A stretch of DNA of 64,000 nt from Arenibacter sp. ARW7G5Y1 (GCF_003201775.1 NZ_QJJZ01000001.1:691233-755232); one strand, 5' to 3'. Positions 1 through 9,390 are shown, counted from the first letter of the stretch. Notes: generated by a model from the letters alone, not told the origin. Translations and numbers: made by a program.

Positions 1-465
1 TTCAATTATCTGCCACTCAACGGTACAAAAGGAGAATTGTTGACTATCAAGTCCCCAAGCTTAAAGGAGGAAAGGGTTATAAAATCCTCTGTTTTTATTA
101 TTCCTTTAGGTGAGGATCTATATAGGGTAGGAGCAACCTACAAATGGAAGGACAAGAGTAATACGCCCACTGAAGAATGCAAACAGGAGCTCCTGCAAAA
201 ATTGGACACCTTTTTAAAATGTCCTTATGAAGTTGTTGACCACGTAGCGGGGATTAGGCCAACGGTAAGTGATAGGAAACCACTTGTAGGCAGGCACCCA
301 GAGTATGAAAACATGTATTTATTTAATGGTTTGGGTTCCCGAGGGGTCATGATCGCACCAATGGCTTCCATGCAGCTATATGCCCTAATTGAAAAAAAAG
401 AGGCGCTAGTGCCCGCAATGGACCTATCCCGTTTTACCAAGAAGCATTTTAGGAACCTATCTTAG
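1..465 (+). CDS. FAD-dependent oxidoreductase (DAO family), C-terminal part
   Basis: The reading frame is open from the first base, so the N-terminal FAD-binding part lies outside the window. The visible 154 residues match the C-terminal half of DAO-type amine or amino-acid oxidases (the glycine-oxidase-like group): a substrate-domain segment, then GIRPTVSDRKPLVGRHPE, then NGLGSRGVMIAPM, the usual closing FAD-contact loop. Such enzymes oxidise amines or N-substituted amino acids in the cytoplasm; the substrate cannot be told from this fragment. The gene converges on the DUF983 gene and their 3' ends overlap by 17 bp. The family call is firm, the substrate unknown. Confidence 0.8.
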   Translation, partial: FNYLPLNGTKGELLTIKSPSLKEERVIKSSVFIIPLGEDLYRVGATYKWKDKSNTPTEECKQELLQKLDTFLKCPYEVVDHVAGIRPTVSDRKPLVGRHPEYENMYLFNGLGSRGVMIAPMASMQLYALIEKKEALVPAMDLSRFTKKHFRNLS

Positions 466-841
466 TACTGGCCTTGGGATCGTATTTTATAAAGAAATTA
501 ATCCATATATTTCGCGAAACCCTAATAATAAAAGGCATAAATACGATCATTGTCACAATAATGGCAATAAAAGTGTTTATCAAAGTGGCTTTGAAAAATA
601 AAAAGGCAATTACGAAAGTGGCTACGGCAAAGGCTACACCTACGCCATAACTAACATACATGGCACCGTAAAAAAAAGAGGGTTCTATTTTGTATTTGGT
701 TCCACAATGGGAACAACGCTCGTTCATTTTAAAGATATTGCCCAGATGATATGGGTTTTTGTCCTGATACATACTCTCTTCATGACATTTAGGACAAGTT
801 CCTGTTAAAATGCTGTAGAGTTTGTTTCCTTTTTTTAACAT
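449..841 (-). CDS. DUF983 family zinc-ribbon membrane protein
   Basis: A 130-residue protein of the DUF983 family, whose function is unknown. It starts with a zinc-ribbon-like module (CPKC at residues 16-19 and CSHC at 43-46), followed by an amphipathic stretch and two strong membrane segments (about residues 60-80 and 83-103). I chose the ATG at 841; an in-frame TTG two codons upstream is possible but less likely. It is transcribed away from the ABC-F gene, and its 3' end overlaps the end of the oxidoreductase gene tail to tail. The four cysteines suggest metal binding at the inner membrane. No specific role can be assigned. Confidence 0.8.
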   Translation of the reverse strand: MLKKGNKLYSILTGTCPKCHEESMYQDKNPYHLGNIFKMNERCSHCGTKYKIEPSFFYGAMYVSYGVGVAFAVATFVIAFLFFKATLINTFIAIIVTMIVFMPFIIRVSRNIWINFFIKYDPKASTKIGS

Positions 842-854
842 TTGCAAAAAGTTT

Positions 855-876
855 CTACAAAATTACATTTTTGTAG
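855..876. promoter_or_regulatory. Palindrome with embedded -7 box between divergent genes
   Basis: A perfect inverted repeat, CTACAAAA-N6-TTTTGTAG, lies in the 65-bp gap between the divergent DUF983 and ABC-F genes. On the minus strand it contains TAATTTTG (858-865), which fits the Bacteroidota -7 consensus TAnnTTTG and would give a short leader for the DUF983 gene. It could be an operator or simply an AT-rich promoter. The -33 element is weak. Confidence 0.35.
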
Positions 877-906
877 CATTAATTAGTGTAACATTAGTCA
901 CCAAAT

Positions 907-2823
907 ATGCTTAATATCCACAATCTCTCCGTTTCTTTTGGAGGAGAATATCTGTTTGAAGAAATATCCTTCCGTTTAAATTCCGGGGATCGGGTTGGTC
1001 TAATAGGAAAAAACGGAGCGGGTAAATCTACTCTTTTGAAAATTTTATCGAAAGATATGCCCATAGATTCGGGAACTATTGCCTCGGACAAAGATATTAA
1101 AATGGGGTTCCTACGACAGGATATCGATTTTGATTTGGGCAGGACGGTCCTTGAGGAAGCACATCAGGCCTTTGAGGAGATCAAGGCCTTGGAATTGAGG
1201 TTGGACGAAATTAACCATCAGCTAGCGGAACGTACCGATTATGAAAGTGAGGCCTATAATCAATTGATCATAGACTTGAATGATGTAACCCACCATTATG
1301 AAATATTGGGAGGTTACAATTATCAGGGCGAAACGGAAAAAGTATTATTGGGACTGGGTTTTAAACGCGAGGATTTTGATAGGAAAACCGAAACCTTTTC
1401 CGGTGGTTGGCGAATGCGGATAGAATTGGCAAAGCTATTGTTGCAGAGCAATGACGTGCTTTTGTTGGATGAACCAACAAACCACCTGGATATCGAATCA
1501 ATAATTTGGTTGGAGAATTTCCTGAAGAATTACCCAGGGGGGGTAATGATTGTTTCCCATGATAAAATGTTTTTGGATAATGTTACCAATAGGACTATTG
1601 AAATATCCCTGGGAAGAATATATGATTACAATAAACCCTATTCCAAATACCTGGTACTGCGGAACGAAATAAAGCAACAGCAATTAAATGCCCAAAAAAA
1701 TCAAGAAAAGGAGATTCAGCAGGCCGAAAGATTGATTGAAAAGTTCAGGGCCAAATCCACCAAAGCCTCCATGGCACAATCGCTGATCAAGAAGCTCGAT
1801 AAAATGGAGCGGATTGAGGTGGACGAGGACGACAATAGCGTAATGAACTTGAGATTTCAAATTTCGGTTACGCCGGGCAAGGTTGTAACCGAAATAGAAG
1901 GTTTATCCAAGAGTTATGGGGATAATCATGTGCTAAAGAAAATAGACCTGTTAATAGAACGGGACTCCAAGACCGCTTTCGTAGGACAAAATGGTCAAGG
2001 GAAATCCACTCTGGCAAAAATAATAGTGGGAGATTTGGACCATAAGGGGCATCTAAAATTAGGGCATAATGTACAAATTGGTTATTTCGCGCAAAATCAG
2101 GCAGAATATTTGGACGGTGAAAAGACTATTTTGGACACCATGATAGATGCAGCCAATGAAAAGAACAGAAGTAAGGTTAGGGATATATTGGGTTCTTTTT
2201 TATTCAGGGGCGACGAGGTTGAGAAATATGTGAAGGTACTGTCCGGAGGTGAACGGAACAGATTGGCCCTTGCCAAAATGTTACTACAGCCTTTTAATGT
2301 GTTGGTAATGGATGAGCCAACAAACCATTTGGACATCAAATCCAAGAACGTCCTTAAGCAGGCCCTTCAAAATTTTGATGGAACCTTGATATTGGTGAGT
2401 CACGACCGGGATTTTTTACAGGGACTGACCAACAAGGTATATGAATTTAAGGATGGTGGCATTAAAGAATATCTTGGGGATATAGATTTCTATTTGGAAC
2501 AGCGGAAAGTGGAAGATTTCCGAGCCATAGAAAAGAAGCAAACGGTAGTCCAGAAGAAAGAAAAAAAACAGGAGAAACATATCGATTTCGAAGATCAAAA
2601 AAGGATTAAATCCCTAAAAAATAAGCTCAGTTCAACGGAAAGCGATATTGCCCGCTTGGAAAAGGAGATAGCCGGAATTGATCATGACCTACTAATGAAT
2701 TACGATGCAACGATTGCAAAGGCCAATTTTTTCGACTCTTATCAGAAGAAAAAAAAGAACCTGGAAAGCCTAATGAAAACTTGGGAAAATATTACTTTGG
2801 AACTGGAAGAATTCTCTTTGTAG
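907..2823 (+). CDS. ABC-F family ATPase (ribosome-associated type)
   Basis: A 638-residue soluble protein with two complete ABC domains and no membrane segment. Domain 1 has Walker A GKNGAGKST (34-42), the signature FSGGWRMR and Walker B ending LLLDEPTNHLD (D188). Domain 2 has GQNGQGKST (from 360), LSGGERNRLALAK and VMDEPTNHLD (from 469). The segment between the domains is the charged linker typical of ABC-F proteins, and residues about 560-636 form a basic coiled coil, as in Uup- and YdiF-like members. The family acts on translating ribosomes or, for Uup, in DNA repair; it does not transport. The DEPTNHLD motif is diagnostic. The exact subfamily is not resolved, and antibiotic protection should not be assumed. 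Confidence 0.93.
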   Translation: MLNIHNLSVSFGGEYLFEEISFRLNSGDRVGLIGKNGAGKSTLLKILSKDMPIDSGTIASDKDIKMGFLRQDIDFDLGRTVLEEAHQAFEEIKALELRLDEINHQLAERTDYESEAYNQLIIDLNDVTHHYEILGGYNYQGETEKVLLGLGFKREDFDRKTETFSGGWRMRIELAKLLLQSNDVLLLDEPTNHLDIESIIWLENFLKNYPGGVMIVSHDKMFLDNVTNRTIEISLGRIYDYNKPYSKYLVLRNEIKQQQLNAQKNQEKEIQQAERLIEKFRAKSTKASMAQSLIKKLDKMERIEVDEDDNSVMNLRFQISVTPGKVVTEIEGLSKSYGDNHVLKKIDLLIERDSKTAFVGQNGQGKSTLAKIIVGDLDHKGHLKLGHNVQIGYFAQNQAEYLDGEKTILDTMIDAANEKNRSKVRDILGSFLFRGDEVEKYVKVLSGGERNRLALAKMLLQPFNVLVMDEPTNHLDIKSKNVLKQALQNFDGTLILVSHDRDFLQGLTNKVYEFKDGGIKEYLGDIDFYLEQRKVEDFRAIEKKQTVVQKKEKKQEKHIDFEDQKRIKSLKNKLSSTESDIARLEKEIAGIDHDLLMNYDATIAKANFFDSYQKKKKNLESLMKTWENITLELEEFSL

Positions 2824-2892
2824 GAAAAAAACCAGGGAATTTAAATTTCTTTCACCACAACTTTTTACACTTTCACAACAAATACGGGGGTC

Positions 2893-2919
2893 TTGAACGT
2901 TTTTCATCGATTATTTTTG
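2893..2919 (+). promoter_or_regulatory. Candidate Bacteroidota promoter for the LRR pair
   Basis: TTG at about 2893-2895 and TATTTTTG at 2912-2919 match the Bacteroidota primary-sigma pattern TTG - about 17 nt - TAnnTTTG. The predicted transcript would have a leader of about 65 nt before the first LRR gene. The call rests on motif match only. Confidence 0.4.
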
Positions 2920-2991
2920 CTGTTTATCGAACAATAATCTTATTTTGTAAGGTAATTCTTATTCCTTAAATTAGGGTAAAAAGTGAAAATT

Positions 2992-3870
2992 ATGAAAAAA
3001 AGCATACTTATGCTATTTGTGGTTTTAATTGGACAACTTTTGTCAGGGCAGGTTACCGACCTGGAAAAGAATGTGCTTATAGACCTTTATAACAATACCA
3101 AGGGCGAGTCTTGGATAAAAAGTTGGGATCTAAATGCCCCGGTTTCTACCTGGGAAGGTGTTACCCTGGAGAACAATAAGGTAGTTTCCATTAACCTAAT
3201 GAACAATAACCTTGGGGGGAGCATACCAAATTCCATAGGAGATCTAAAGAATTTAAAAGTATTGAATCTGGCCCTAAATAATATTGGAGGGTATATTCCG
3301 GAAAGTATTACGGATTTGAAAGAATTGGCTGTACTTAGGTTGGGGAAAAATAAGATGACAGGTTCAATTCCCAAAAATATCGGGAGCATGGAAAAGCTAC
3401 TTGTATTGGATCTTTTTTACAACGACCTTTCTGGCGAATTGCCACAAAGCATGGGCGGGATTAAAGGGTTAAGGGTAATTTTGCTTTCCCATAATGGCTT
3501 AAGTGGCTCAATTCCTTTGACCTTTGGAAATTTAAAAAATTTAGAGCGTCTGGAATTGGGTGATAATAATTTTGGTGGTGTGGTGCCAGACAGTCTGGAT
3601 AATTTGACCAACCTTAAAATGCTTGTTTTGGCGGAAAACAGATTTAGGGGAGAATTCCCTGGCGATATCTTGGATCTTCCCAACCTAAAATTGGTGCAAC
3701 TTCAAAACAATAGATTCGGTAAAAGTGATTTCAGTGCTGATGCCGGGAGTAGTAAGTTTGCCCTTTTTGATTATGATGGCAGTAATCATAGAAATTTTGA
3801 TTTTAACAAAATTAATAGTAATAAGGACGTAAGAACGGCCGATACCAGATTTGAGGATAGTTTTAATTAA
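2992..3870 (+). CDS. Secreted leucine-rich repeat protein, plant-type LRRs
   Basis: A 292-residue exported protein. The N-terminus MKKSILMLFVVLIGQLLSG is a signal peptide. It is followed by an N-cap region (LYNNTKGESW...W.GV) like the cap of plant LRR receptors, then about seven to eight LRRs of the plant form LxxLxLxxNxLxGxIPxx. The C-terminal 45 residues leave the repeat pattern and end in DTRFEDSFN. I use the ATG at about 2992; a GTG three codons upstream is also in frame. The next gene begins directly after the stop codon and encodes a paralogue, so the two are co-transcribed. LRRs of this type bind proteins or glycans; the partner is unknown. There is no Por-type sorting tail, so the protein may stay periplasmic or surface-associated. 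Confidence 0.85.
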   Translation: MKKSILMLFVVLIGQLLSGQVTDLEKNVLIDLYNNTKGESWIKSWDLNAPVSTWEGVTLENNKVVSINLMNNNLGGSIPNSIGDLKNLKVLNLALNNIGGYIPESITDLKELAVLRLGKNKMTGSIPKNIGSMEKLLVLDLFYNDLSGELPQSMGGIKGLRVILLSHNGLSGSIPLTFGNLKNLERLELGDNNFGGVVPDSLDNLTNLKMLVLAENRFRGEFPGDILDLPNLKLVQLQNNRFGKSDFSADAGSSKFALFDYDGSNHRNFDFNKINSNKDVRTADTRFEDSFN

Positions 3871-4788
3871 ATGAACGCGTATATGATACTACAGAAATTA
3901 ACAAGAGCTTGCATTTTATTGGTGTTTGTATTTTGTTTTGTATTTACTGCAACGGTAAATGCCATGGTTCCAAAAAGCGAAAAAAACGTACTATTGGAAC
4001 TTTATAAAAGTACCCAAGGCCAAAAATGGAATAATACATGGGATGTTGATGCCCCTGTAGACAGTTGGTTTGGAGTAAAAGTGTATAATGGGCATGTTGT
4101 GGAGATTAACCTGTTTAGGAACAACCTTGTGGGTAGTATACCCGAAAACATAGGGGATCTAAAGCATTTGGTAAGTCTAAACCTTGCCTTCAACACCATA
4201 AGCGGAGAAATTCCGAAAACTATAGCCCAGTTAAGCAAATTGGAGGTGTTGAAACTGGAAATGAATAGGCTGGAAGGTGAGATACCCTCAGAAATAGGGA
4301 ATATGGAATCATTGGTAAAACTTTCGGCATTCAATAACTTCCTAAGTGGGAAAATACCTGAAAGTCTTGGAAACATTCAAACTTTAAAGGAGCTTAACCT
4401 ATCCAGTAATAATCTTACGGGTCGTATTCCAAATTCCTTGGGGGAGCTTTCAAGATTGGAGAGTTTGGGACTTTTTGAAAATAAATTGTATGGTTCTATT
4501 CCTGGAGAATTGGGAAAATTGGGAAATTTAAAGGAGTTGGTACTGGCGAACAATGAACTTGGCGGGGAAATTCCAAAAGAGTTTGGACAATTGGCAAGCC
4601 TTAAAGTACTTCAAATTCAGAATAACAATATCTTTTCTTTCGATAATATGGAAGGCTTGGACTCAGATCAGTTCCTTGTTTTTGATTATGATAGGGAAGA
4701 AGTAAAAAAAGACAATCAATACAAAGATTTTGATGCTGTTAAATCAAGGATGGCAGATACGAAGTTTGAGGATGAAATGGAAGACTAG
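3871..4788 (+). CDS. Secreted leucine-rich repeat protein, paralogue of upstream gene
   Basis: A 305-residue paralogue of the preceding LRR protein, starting on the base after its stop codon. A hydrophobic signal segment (residues about 13-31, ending VNA) is followed by the same W...W.GV cap and about eight plant-type LRRs (NNLTGRIPNSLGELSRLESL is one). The tail (FLVFDYD...MADTKFEDEMED) aligns with that of the neighbour (FALFDYD...TADTRFEDSFN), so the two share a conserved C-terminal module outside the LRRs. An alternative start is the ATG at 3883. Tandem duplication with divergence suggests two related binding surfaces expressed together. A strong intrinsic terminator follows. Confidence 0.85.
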   Translation: MNAYMILQKLTRACILLVFVFCFVFTATVNAMVPKSEKNVLLELYKSTQGQKWNNTWDVDAPVDSWFGVKVYNGHVVEINLFRNNLVGSIPENIGDLKHLVSLNLAFNTISGEIPKTIAQLSKLEVLKLEMNRLEGEIPSEIGNMESLVKLSAFNNFLSGKIPESLGNIQTLKELNLSSNNLTGRIPNSLGELSRLESLGLFENKLYGSIPGELGKLGNLKELVLANNELGGEIPKEFGQLASLKVLQIQNNNIFSFDNMEGLDSDQFLVFDYDREEVKKDNQYKDFDAVKSRMADTKFEDEMED

Positions 4789-4817
4789 TAATTGTTTAAA
4801 AATAAGTTGGTTTGGTT

Positions 4818-4850
4818 AAAAGGAATACAAATTGTATTCCTTTTTTGTTT
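4818..4850 (+). terminator. Intrinsic terminator after the LRR pair
   Basis: A 13-bp perfect inverted repeat (AAAAGGAATACAA / TTGTATTCCTTTT) leaves a very tight loop and runs directly into a T-rich tract. It closes the LRR transcription unit before the RND pump operon. Confidence 0.85.
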
Positions 4851-4919
4851 TGTTTTTTGATTATCCCCGTATTTCGGAACTTTAAGATACATTTAACAAG
4901 AATCCCTTAAACTAATAGA

Positions 4920-4927
4920 TAGTTTTG
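4920..4927 (+). promoter_or_regulatory. Candidate -7 box for the RND operon
   Basis: TAGTTTTG matches TAnnTTTG and lies 26 bp upstream of the adaptor start, just after the preceding terminator. No convincing -33 TTG is seen at the usual distance. Confidence 0.35.
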
Positions 4928-4953
4928 CAGTCAAACCAACTTATAGACCCTTT

Positions 4954-6093
4954 ATGAATTCTAGAAAAATTGCATTATCTATTATTGGAGCTCTCCTAAT
5001 AATAGGCTCCTTCTTTGGTGCAAAATATATTATAAATAGCAAGTCCACTCCAAAACCACGGCCGGAAAAAGTGGTAAAAACGGTTATTGTAGAAACTGTC
5101 AAGAATGGCAATGTGCCAATTATTGTTCCCGCAAACGGAAATCTCGTGGCTAAAAGAAGGGTGGAACTCTATGCTGAGGTCCAAGGTGTTTTTAAGCCTG
5201 GGAACAAATTATTTAAACCAGGACAGGAATATAGGGCAGGTGAAATACTAATAAGAATTGACGCTGCCGAATATTATGCCAACGTTCAATCTTCCAAAAG
5301 TAATTTATACAATTTAATCACTTCTATAATGCCCGATCTTCGATTGGACTATCCAGAGGTATTTAATAAATGGCAAACATTTTTGGCCAATTTTGACATC
5401 GACAAAAGTGTTCCTTCTCTTCCTGAAATGACTTCGGACAAGGAAAAATATTTTATTTCGGGACGAGGAATTCTGACCAATTATTACACTGTAAAGAATT
5501 TGGAGCAGCGATTGGCCAAGTATACTATTGAAGCGCCTTTTAATGGGGTTTTGACCGAGGCATTGGTCACTGAGGGTACCCTGGTCAGATCTGGTCAAAA
5601 ATTAGGGGAATTTATCAATACCAATGATTATGAGCTCGAAGTTGCCATTAGTAAAACTTACAGCGATTTACTGAGTGTTGGCGAAGTGGTGGAGTTAAAA
5701 AGTATTGATAGGAACCTAACCTACCAAGGGAAAGTCACGAGGATAAATGGCCGGGTAGATTTGGCTTCACAGACCATTACGGCTTTTATAGAGGTGAAGG
5801 ACCCGGACCTTAAGGAAGGGATGTACCTAGAGGCCCACCTTAAGGCCAAGGAAGAGCCAAATGCCATTGAAATAGATAGGAGTTTATTGCTGGAAACCGA
5901 AGAGATATTTGTGGTACGGGACTCCGTATTGGATTTGATACCGGTGAAACCGGTTTATTTTTCGGATAACAGCGTAGTTTTAAAAGATGTGCCAGACGGA
6001 ATAACAATCCTATCCAAACCTGTAATGGGTGCCTATTCCGGTATGTTGGTAAAAGTATTTAAGGACCAAGAAACCAACGATCAGGACCTATGA
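4954..6093 (+). CDS. RND efflux periplasmic adaptor (HlyD/AcrA type)
   Basis: A 379-residue membrane-fusion protein. An N-terminal membrane anchor (residues about 7-25) is followed by the first lipoyl half (VPANGNLVAKRRVELYAEVQG...FKPGQEYRAGEILIRID), a short helical hairpin region (about 110-185), the second lipoyl half (YTIEAPFNGVLTEALVTEGTLVRSGQ), then the beta-barrel and membrane-proximal domains. It would link the inner-membrane RND pump to the outer-membrane channel. The stop codon overlaps the start of the RND gene by 4 bp, and a TolC gene follows, so all three pump parts are encoded together. The substrate is unknown. Confidence 0.9.
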   Translation: MNSRKIALSIIGALLIIGSFFGAKYIINSKSTPKPRPEKVVKTVIVETVKNGNVPIIVPANGNLVAKRRVELYAEVQGVFKPGNKLFKPGQEYRAGEILIRIDAAEYYANVQSSKSNLYNLITSIMPDLRLDYPEVFNKWQTFLANFDIDKSVPSLPEMTSDKEKYFISGRGILTNYYTVKNLEQRLAKYTIEAPFNGVLTEALVTEGTLVRSGQKLGEFINTNDYELEVAISKTYSDLLSVGEVVELKSIDRNLTYQGKVTRINGRVDLASQTITAFIEVKDPDLKEGMYLEAHLKAKEEPNAIEIDRSLLLETEEIFVVRDSVLDLIPVKPVYFSDNSVVLKDVPDGITILSKPVMGAYSGMLVKVFKDQETNDQDL

Positions 6094-9000
6094 GGAATAT
6101 TATAGCCTATTTTATTAAGTACCATGTAGCCGTTAATGTAATAATTTTGGCTTTCCTCATTTTCGGTATTGTTGGGGCATTATCGTTAAAATCTTCATTT
6201 TTTCCTTTAACAGATTCTAAAAATATTACTATAAATGTCACCTATCCAGGTGCTTCGCCCCAAGAAGTGGAAGAGGGCATTGTTCTCAAGATAGAAGATA
6301 ATTTAAAAGGATTGGAAGGGGTAGATAGGGTTACTTCCACTTCAAGGGAAAATAGTGGAGTCATAAATGTGGAGATTGAAAAGGGCAGGGATATAGACTT
6401 TATGCTCCTTGAGGTTAAAAATGCGGTAGATAGGGTGCCTTCATTTCCAACGGGTATGGAGCCCTTGGTAGTTTCCAAACTGGAGACGGTGAGGCAAACC
6501 ATTAGTTTCGCCATCAGTGGTGAGGATATTAGTTTGTCCGCCTTAAAACAAATTGGCAGGCAGGTAGAGAATGATATCAGGGCCATGGAAGGTATCTCCC
6601 AAATCAATATTACCGGATATCCTGCAGAAGAAATAGAGATTGCCGTAAATGAAAATAGTCTTTTGGCCTATAATGTTTCATTTGACGAGGTAGCGCAGGC
6701 CGTATCCAATGCAAATATCCTGGTTACTGGGGGCAATATTAAGACCAACGCAGAGGAATTCCTTATTAGGGCCAACAATAGGTCCTATTATGGCAATGAA
6801 TTGTCCAATGTGATCGTCAGGGCCAATGCGTCAGGGCAAACAGTGCGCCTAAAGGATGTAGCGGTTATTAGGGATCGGTTTTCCGAAACGCCCAATGCTA
6901 CCTACTTTAATGGGAATCTAGCAGTGAATATAGCTATTACCAGTACCAATACAGAGGATTTAATAACCTCATCGGAAAAGGTAAAGGATTATATAGAGCA
7001 GTATAATCAAAAGCATAACAATGTAAAGTTGAGCGTAATAAGTGATCAGTCCATAACACTTACGCAACGAACCCAATTGTTGACAGAGAATGCCATAATG
7101 GGGATGATACTGGTGCTCATCTTTCTTTCACTGTTTCTAAATACGAGGTTGGCATTTTGGGTGGCCTTCGGCTTACCGGTGGCTTTTTTGGGAATGTTCG
7201 TCTTTGCCGGTTTTTTCGATGTAACCATCAATGTTTTGTCGCTTTTTGGAATGATTATCGTTATTGGGATCTTGGTGGATGATGGTATTGTAATAGCCGA
7301 AAATATTTATCAGAATTACGAAAAAGGCAAACCCCCCATTCAGGCTGCGGTAGATGGTGTTATGGAGGTGTTGCCTCCAATAATCTCAGCTATCATAACC
7401 ACGATTTTGGCTTTTTCCATTTTCCTGTTCTTGGATAGTAGGATAGGCGAATTTTTTGGGGAGGTCTCGGTAATTGTAATTTTAACCTTGGTGGTGTCCT
7501 TGGTTGAGGCTTTAATAATTTTACCTGCGCATTTGGCCCATTCCAAAGCCCTTCAGCCTTTGGATAACAAACCTAAAGAAGGAATAGCCAAGGTATTTGC
7601 AAAATTGAGGGTTATCAATGAATGGGGCGATAGCCTTATGGTATGGATGCGGGATAAATTATATGGTCCAGTACTGCGTTTTTCCCTTCGCTACAAAATA
7701 TTGATGTTCTCTATTTTCGTAATGTTGCTATTTTTAAGCTTTGGTTCCATTGGGGGTGGAATTATAAGAACTTCATTTTTTCCACGGGTGGCAAGTGACC
7801 GAGTTTCCGTAGACTTGTTAATGCCTAACGGGACACATGAAAGGGTAACCGATTCCATTATTAGCTTAATTGAGGAAAAGGCCAAAATCGTGGACCAAGA
7901 GCTAACGGAAAAGTACTTAAAGGGCAGTGGTAAAAAGCTTTTTGAAAACATGATCCGGAAGGTGGGGCCTGGCTCCTCCACCGCCTCTTTGGATATTAAT
8001 CTCTTGCCAGGGGAAGAAAGACCGGACGCGATTAGGTCGGACTTGATTACCAATAGATTACAGGAATTGGTAGGTCCGGTTATTGGAGTTGAAAGTCTGA
8101 TATATGGTTCTGGCGGCAATTTTGGGGGCAGCCCCGTCTCGGTTTCCCTATTGGGCAATAATATAGGGGAATTGAAAGAGGCGAAAAAAGAGCTTAAGGA
8201 AATCTTGCAAAATAATGCCCTTTTGAAGGATGTGGCGGACAATGATCCGGCTGGAATAAAGGAAATAAGATTGGAGCTGAAGGAGAATGCCTATCTGATG
8301 GGGTTAGACTTGAGAAGTGTTATGAATCAGGTACGGGCCGGATTTTTTGGAGCCCAAGCGCAACGCTTTCAACGTGGGCAGGATGAAATTCGCGTATGGG
8401 TTCGTTACGACCGTTCCGATAGGTCATCCATCAATGATTTGGATAATATGAGAATCAGTACTCCCAATGGAAGTAAGGTTCCGTTAAAGGAAATTGCCAG
8501 TTACGTAATAGTTAGGGGGGATGTTGCCATTAATCATTTGGAGGGTCAGCGCGAAATTCAGGTTTCTGCGGATATTAAAGATGATAAGACCACTAGTGCC
8601 ACCGATATTATGAACGAAATAAGGACCGTTATCATGCCGGATATACATTCTAGATATCCCACTGTAACAGCATCCTATGAAGGTCAGAACAGGGAGACTG
8701 CTAAGCTTTTTGGGTCTTTAAAATTTGTTGGCCTATCCGTTTTGCTCTTGATCTATATTACCATAGCCTTTACCTTCAGGAGTTTTAGTCAGCCCCTTAT
8801 GTTGATTGTTTTGGTGCCCTTTAGTATCACTGCAGTTGCCTGGGGACATTGGATCCATGATTTCCCCATTAATGTTTTGTCCATGCTGGGAATTATAGCC
8901 TTGATAGGAATAATGGTAAACGATGGCTTGGTGCTTATTGGAAAATTTAATGGCAATCTTAGGGAAGGGATGAAATTTGATGATGCCATTTATGAAGCTG

Positions 9001-9386
9001 GTAAATCTAGGTTTAGGGCTATATTTTTAACTTCTATAACGACCATTGCCGGTTTGGCACCCTTGCTTTTGGAAAAAAGTAGACAAGCACAATTTTTGAA
9101 GCCAATGGCCATATCCATTGCCTATGGCATTGGGTATGCAACCGTATTGACATTATTGATGTTGCCTTTGTTCCTAGCTTTTAGCAATAAAGTTAAGGTA
9201 GGTTCCAAATGGCTGATTACGGGGAAAAAAGTGACGAAGGAGGAGGTAGAACGGGCCATAAAGGAACAAAAGGAAGAAAGTCATATGCAAAGTTTCGAAA
9301 AATATGAGCAAAATGGTCATTCTCGGGTAATATCAACAGCTATGGAAGATGAAACCGTAATATCTAACAAATTGGAAGACAAATAA
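6090..9386 (+). CDS. RND efflux pump inner-membrane subunit (AcrB/HAE1-like)
   Basis: A 1098-residue pump of the resistance-nodulation-division family, with the expected 12 membrane segments and two large periplasmic loops (after TM1 and after TM7). The proton-relay aspartate pair of TM4 is present in GILVDDGIVIAEN (D397, D398). In TM10 the position of the essential lysine of AcrB (AKN) reads VND (N944, D945), so the relay differs from the drug-efflux prototype, as in some divergent HAE1-like pumps. The C-terminus carries a charged cytoplasmic tail of about 60 residues. It is translationally coupled to the adaptor gene and followed 4 bp later by the TolC gene. It exports a small molecule by proton motive force; the substrate is unknown. 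Confidence 0.92.
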   Translation: MRNIIAYFIKYHVAVNVIILAFLIFGIVGALSLKSSFFPLTDSKNITINVTYPGASPQEVEEGIVLKIEDNLKGLEGVDRVTSTSRENSGVINVEIEKGRDIDFMLLEVKNAVDRVPSFPTGMEPLVVSKLETVRQTISFAISGEDISLSALKQIGRQVENDIRAMEGISQINITGYPAEEIEIAVNENSLLAYNVSFDEVAQAVSNANILVTGGNIKTNAEEFLIRANNRSYYGNELSNVIVRANASGQTVRLKDVAVIRDRFSETPNATYFNGNLAVNIAITSTNTEDLITSSEKVKDYIEQYNQKHNNVKLSVISDQSITLTQRTQLLTENAIMGMILVLIFLSLFLNTRLAFWVAFGLPVAFLGMFVFAGFFDVTINVLSLFGMIIVIGILVDDGIVIAENIYQNYEKGKPPIQAAVDGVMEVLPPIISAIITTILAFSIFLFLDSRIGEFFGEVSVIVILTLVVSLVEALIILPAHLAHSKALQPLDNKPKEGIAKVFAKLRVINEWGDSLMVWMRDKLYGPVLRFSLRYKILMFSIFVMLLFLSFGSIGGGIIRTSFFPRVASDRVSVDLLMPNGTHERVTDSIISLIEEKAKIVDQELTEKYLKGSGKKLFENMIRKVGPGSSTASLDINLLPGEERPDAIRSDLITNRLQELVGPVIGVESLIYGSGGNFGGSPVSVSLLGNNIGELKEAKKELKEILQNNALLKDVADNDPAGIKEIRLELKENAYLMGLDLRSVMNQVRAGFFGAQAQRFQRGQDEIRVWVRYDRSDRSSINDLDNMRISTPNGSKVPLKEIASYVIVRGDVAINHLEGQREIQVSADIKDDKTTSATDIMNEIRTVIMPDIHSRYPTVTASYEGQNRETAKLFGSLKFVGLSVLLLIYITIAFTFRSFSQPLMLIVLVPFSITAVAWGHWIHDFPINVLSMLGIIALIGIMVNDGLVLIGKFNGNLREGMKFDDAIYEAGKSRFRAIFLTSITTIAGLAPLLLEKSRQAQFLKPMAISIAYGIGYATVLTLLMLPLFLAFSNKVKVGSKWLITGKKVTKEEVERAIKEQKEESHMQSFEKYEQNGHSRVISTAMEDETVISNKLEDK

Positions 9387-9390
9387 GTAA

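Noticed and set aside
907-2823. Antibiotic-resistance function for the ABC-F protein
   Set aside because: The coiled-coil tail points to the housekeeping Uup/YdiF-like branch, and nothing in the context supports resistance.
7691-8242. 183-residue antisense frame
   Set aside because: It lies opposite the RND pump gene, has low-complexity Ser/Pro-rich composition and no family features.
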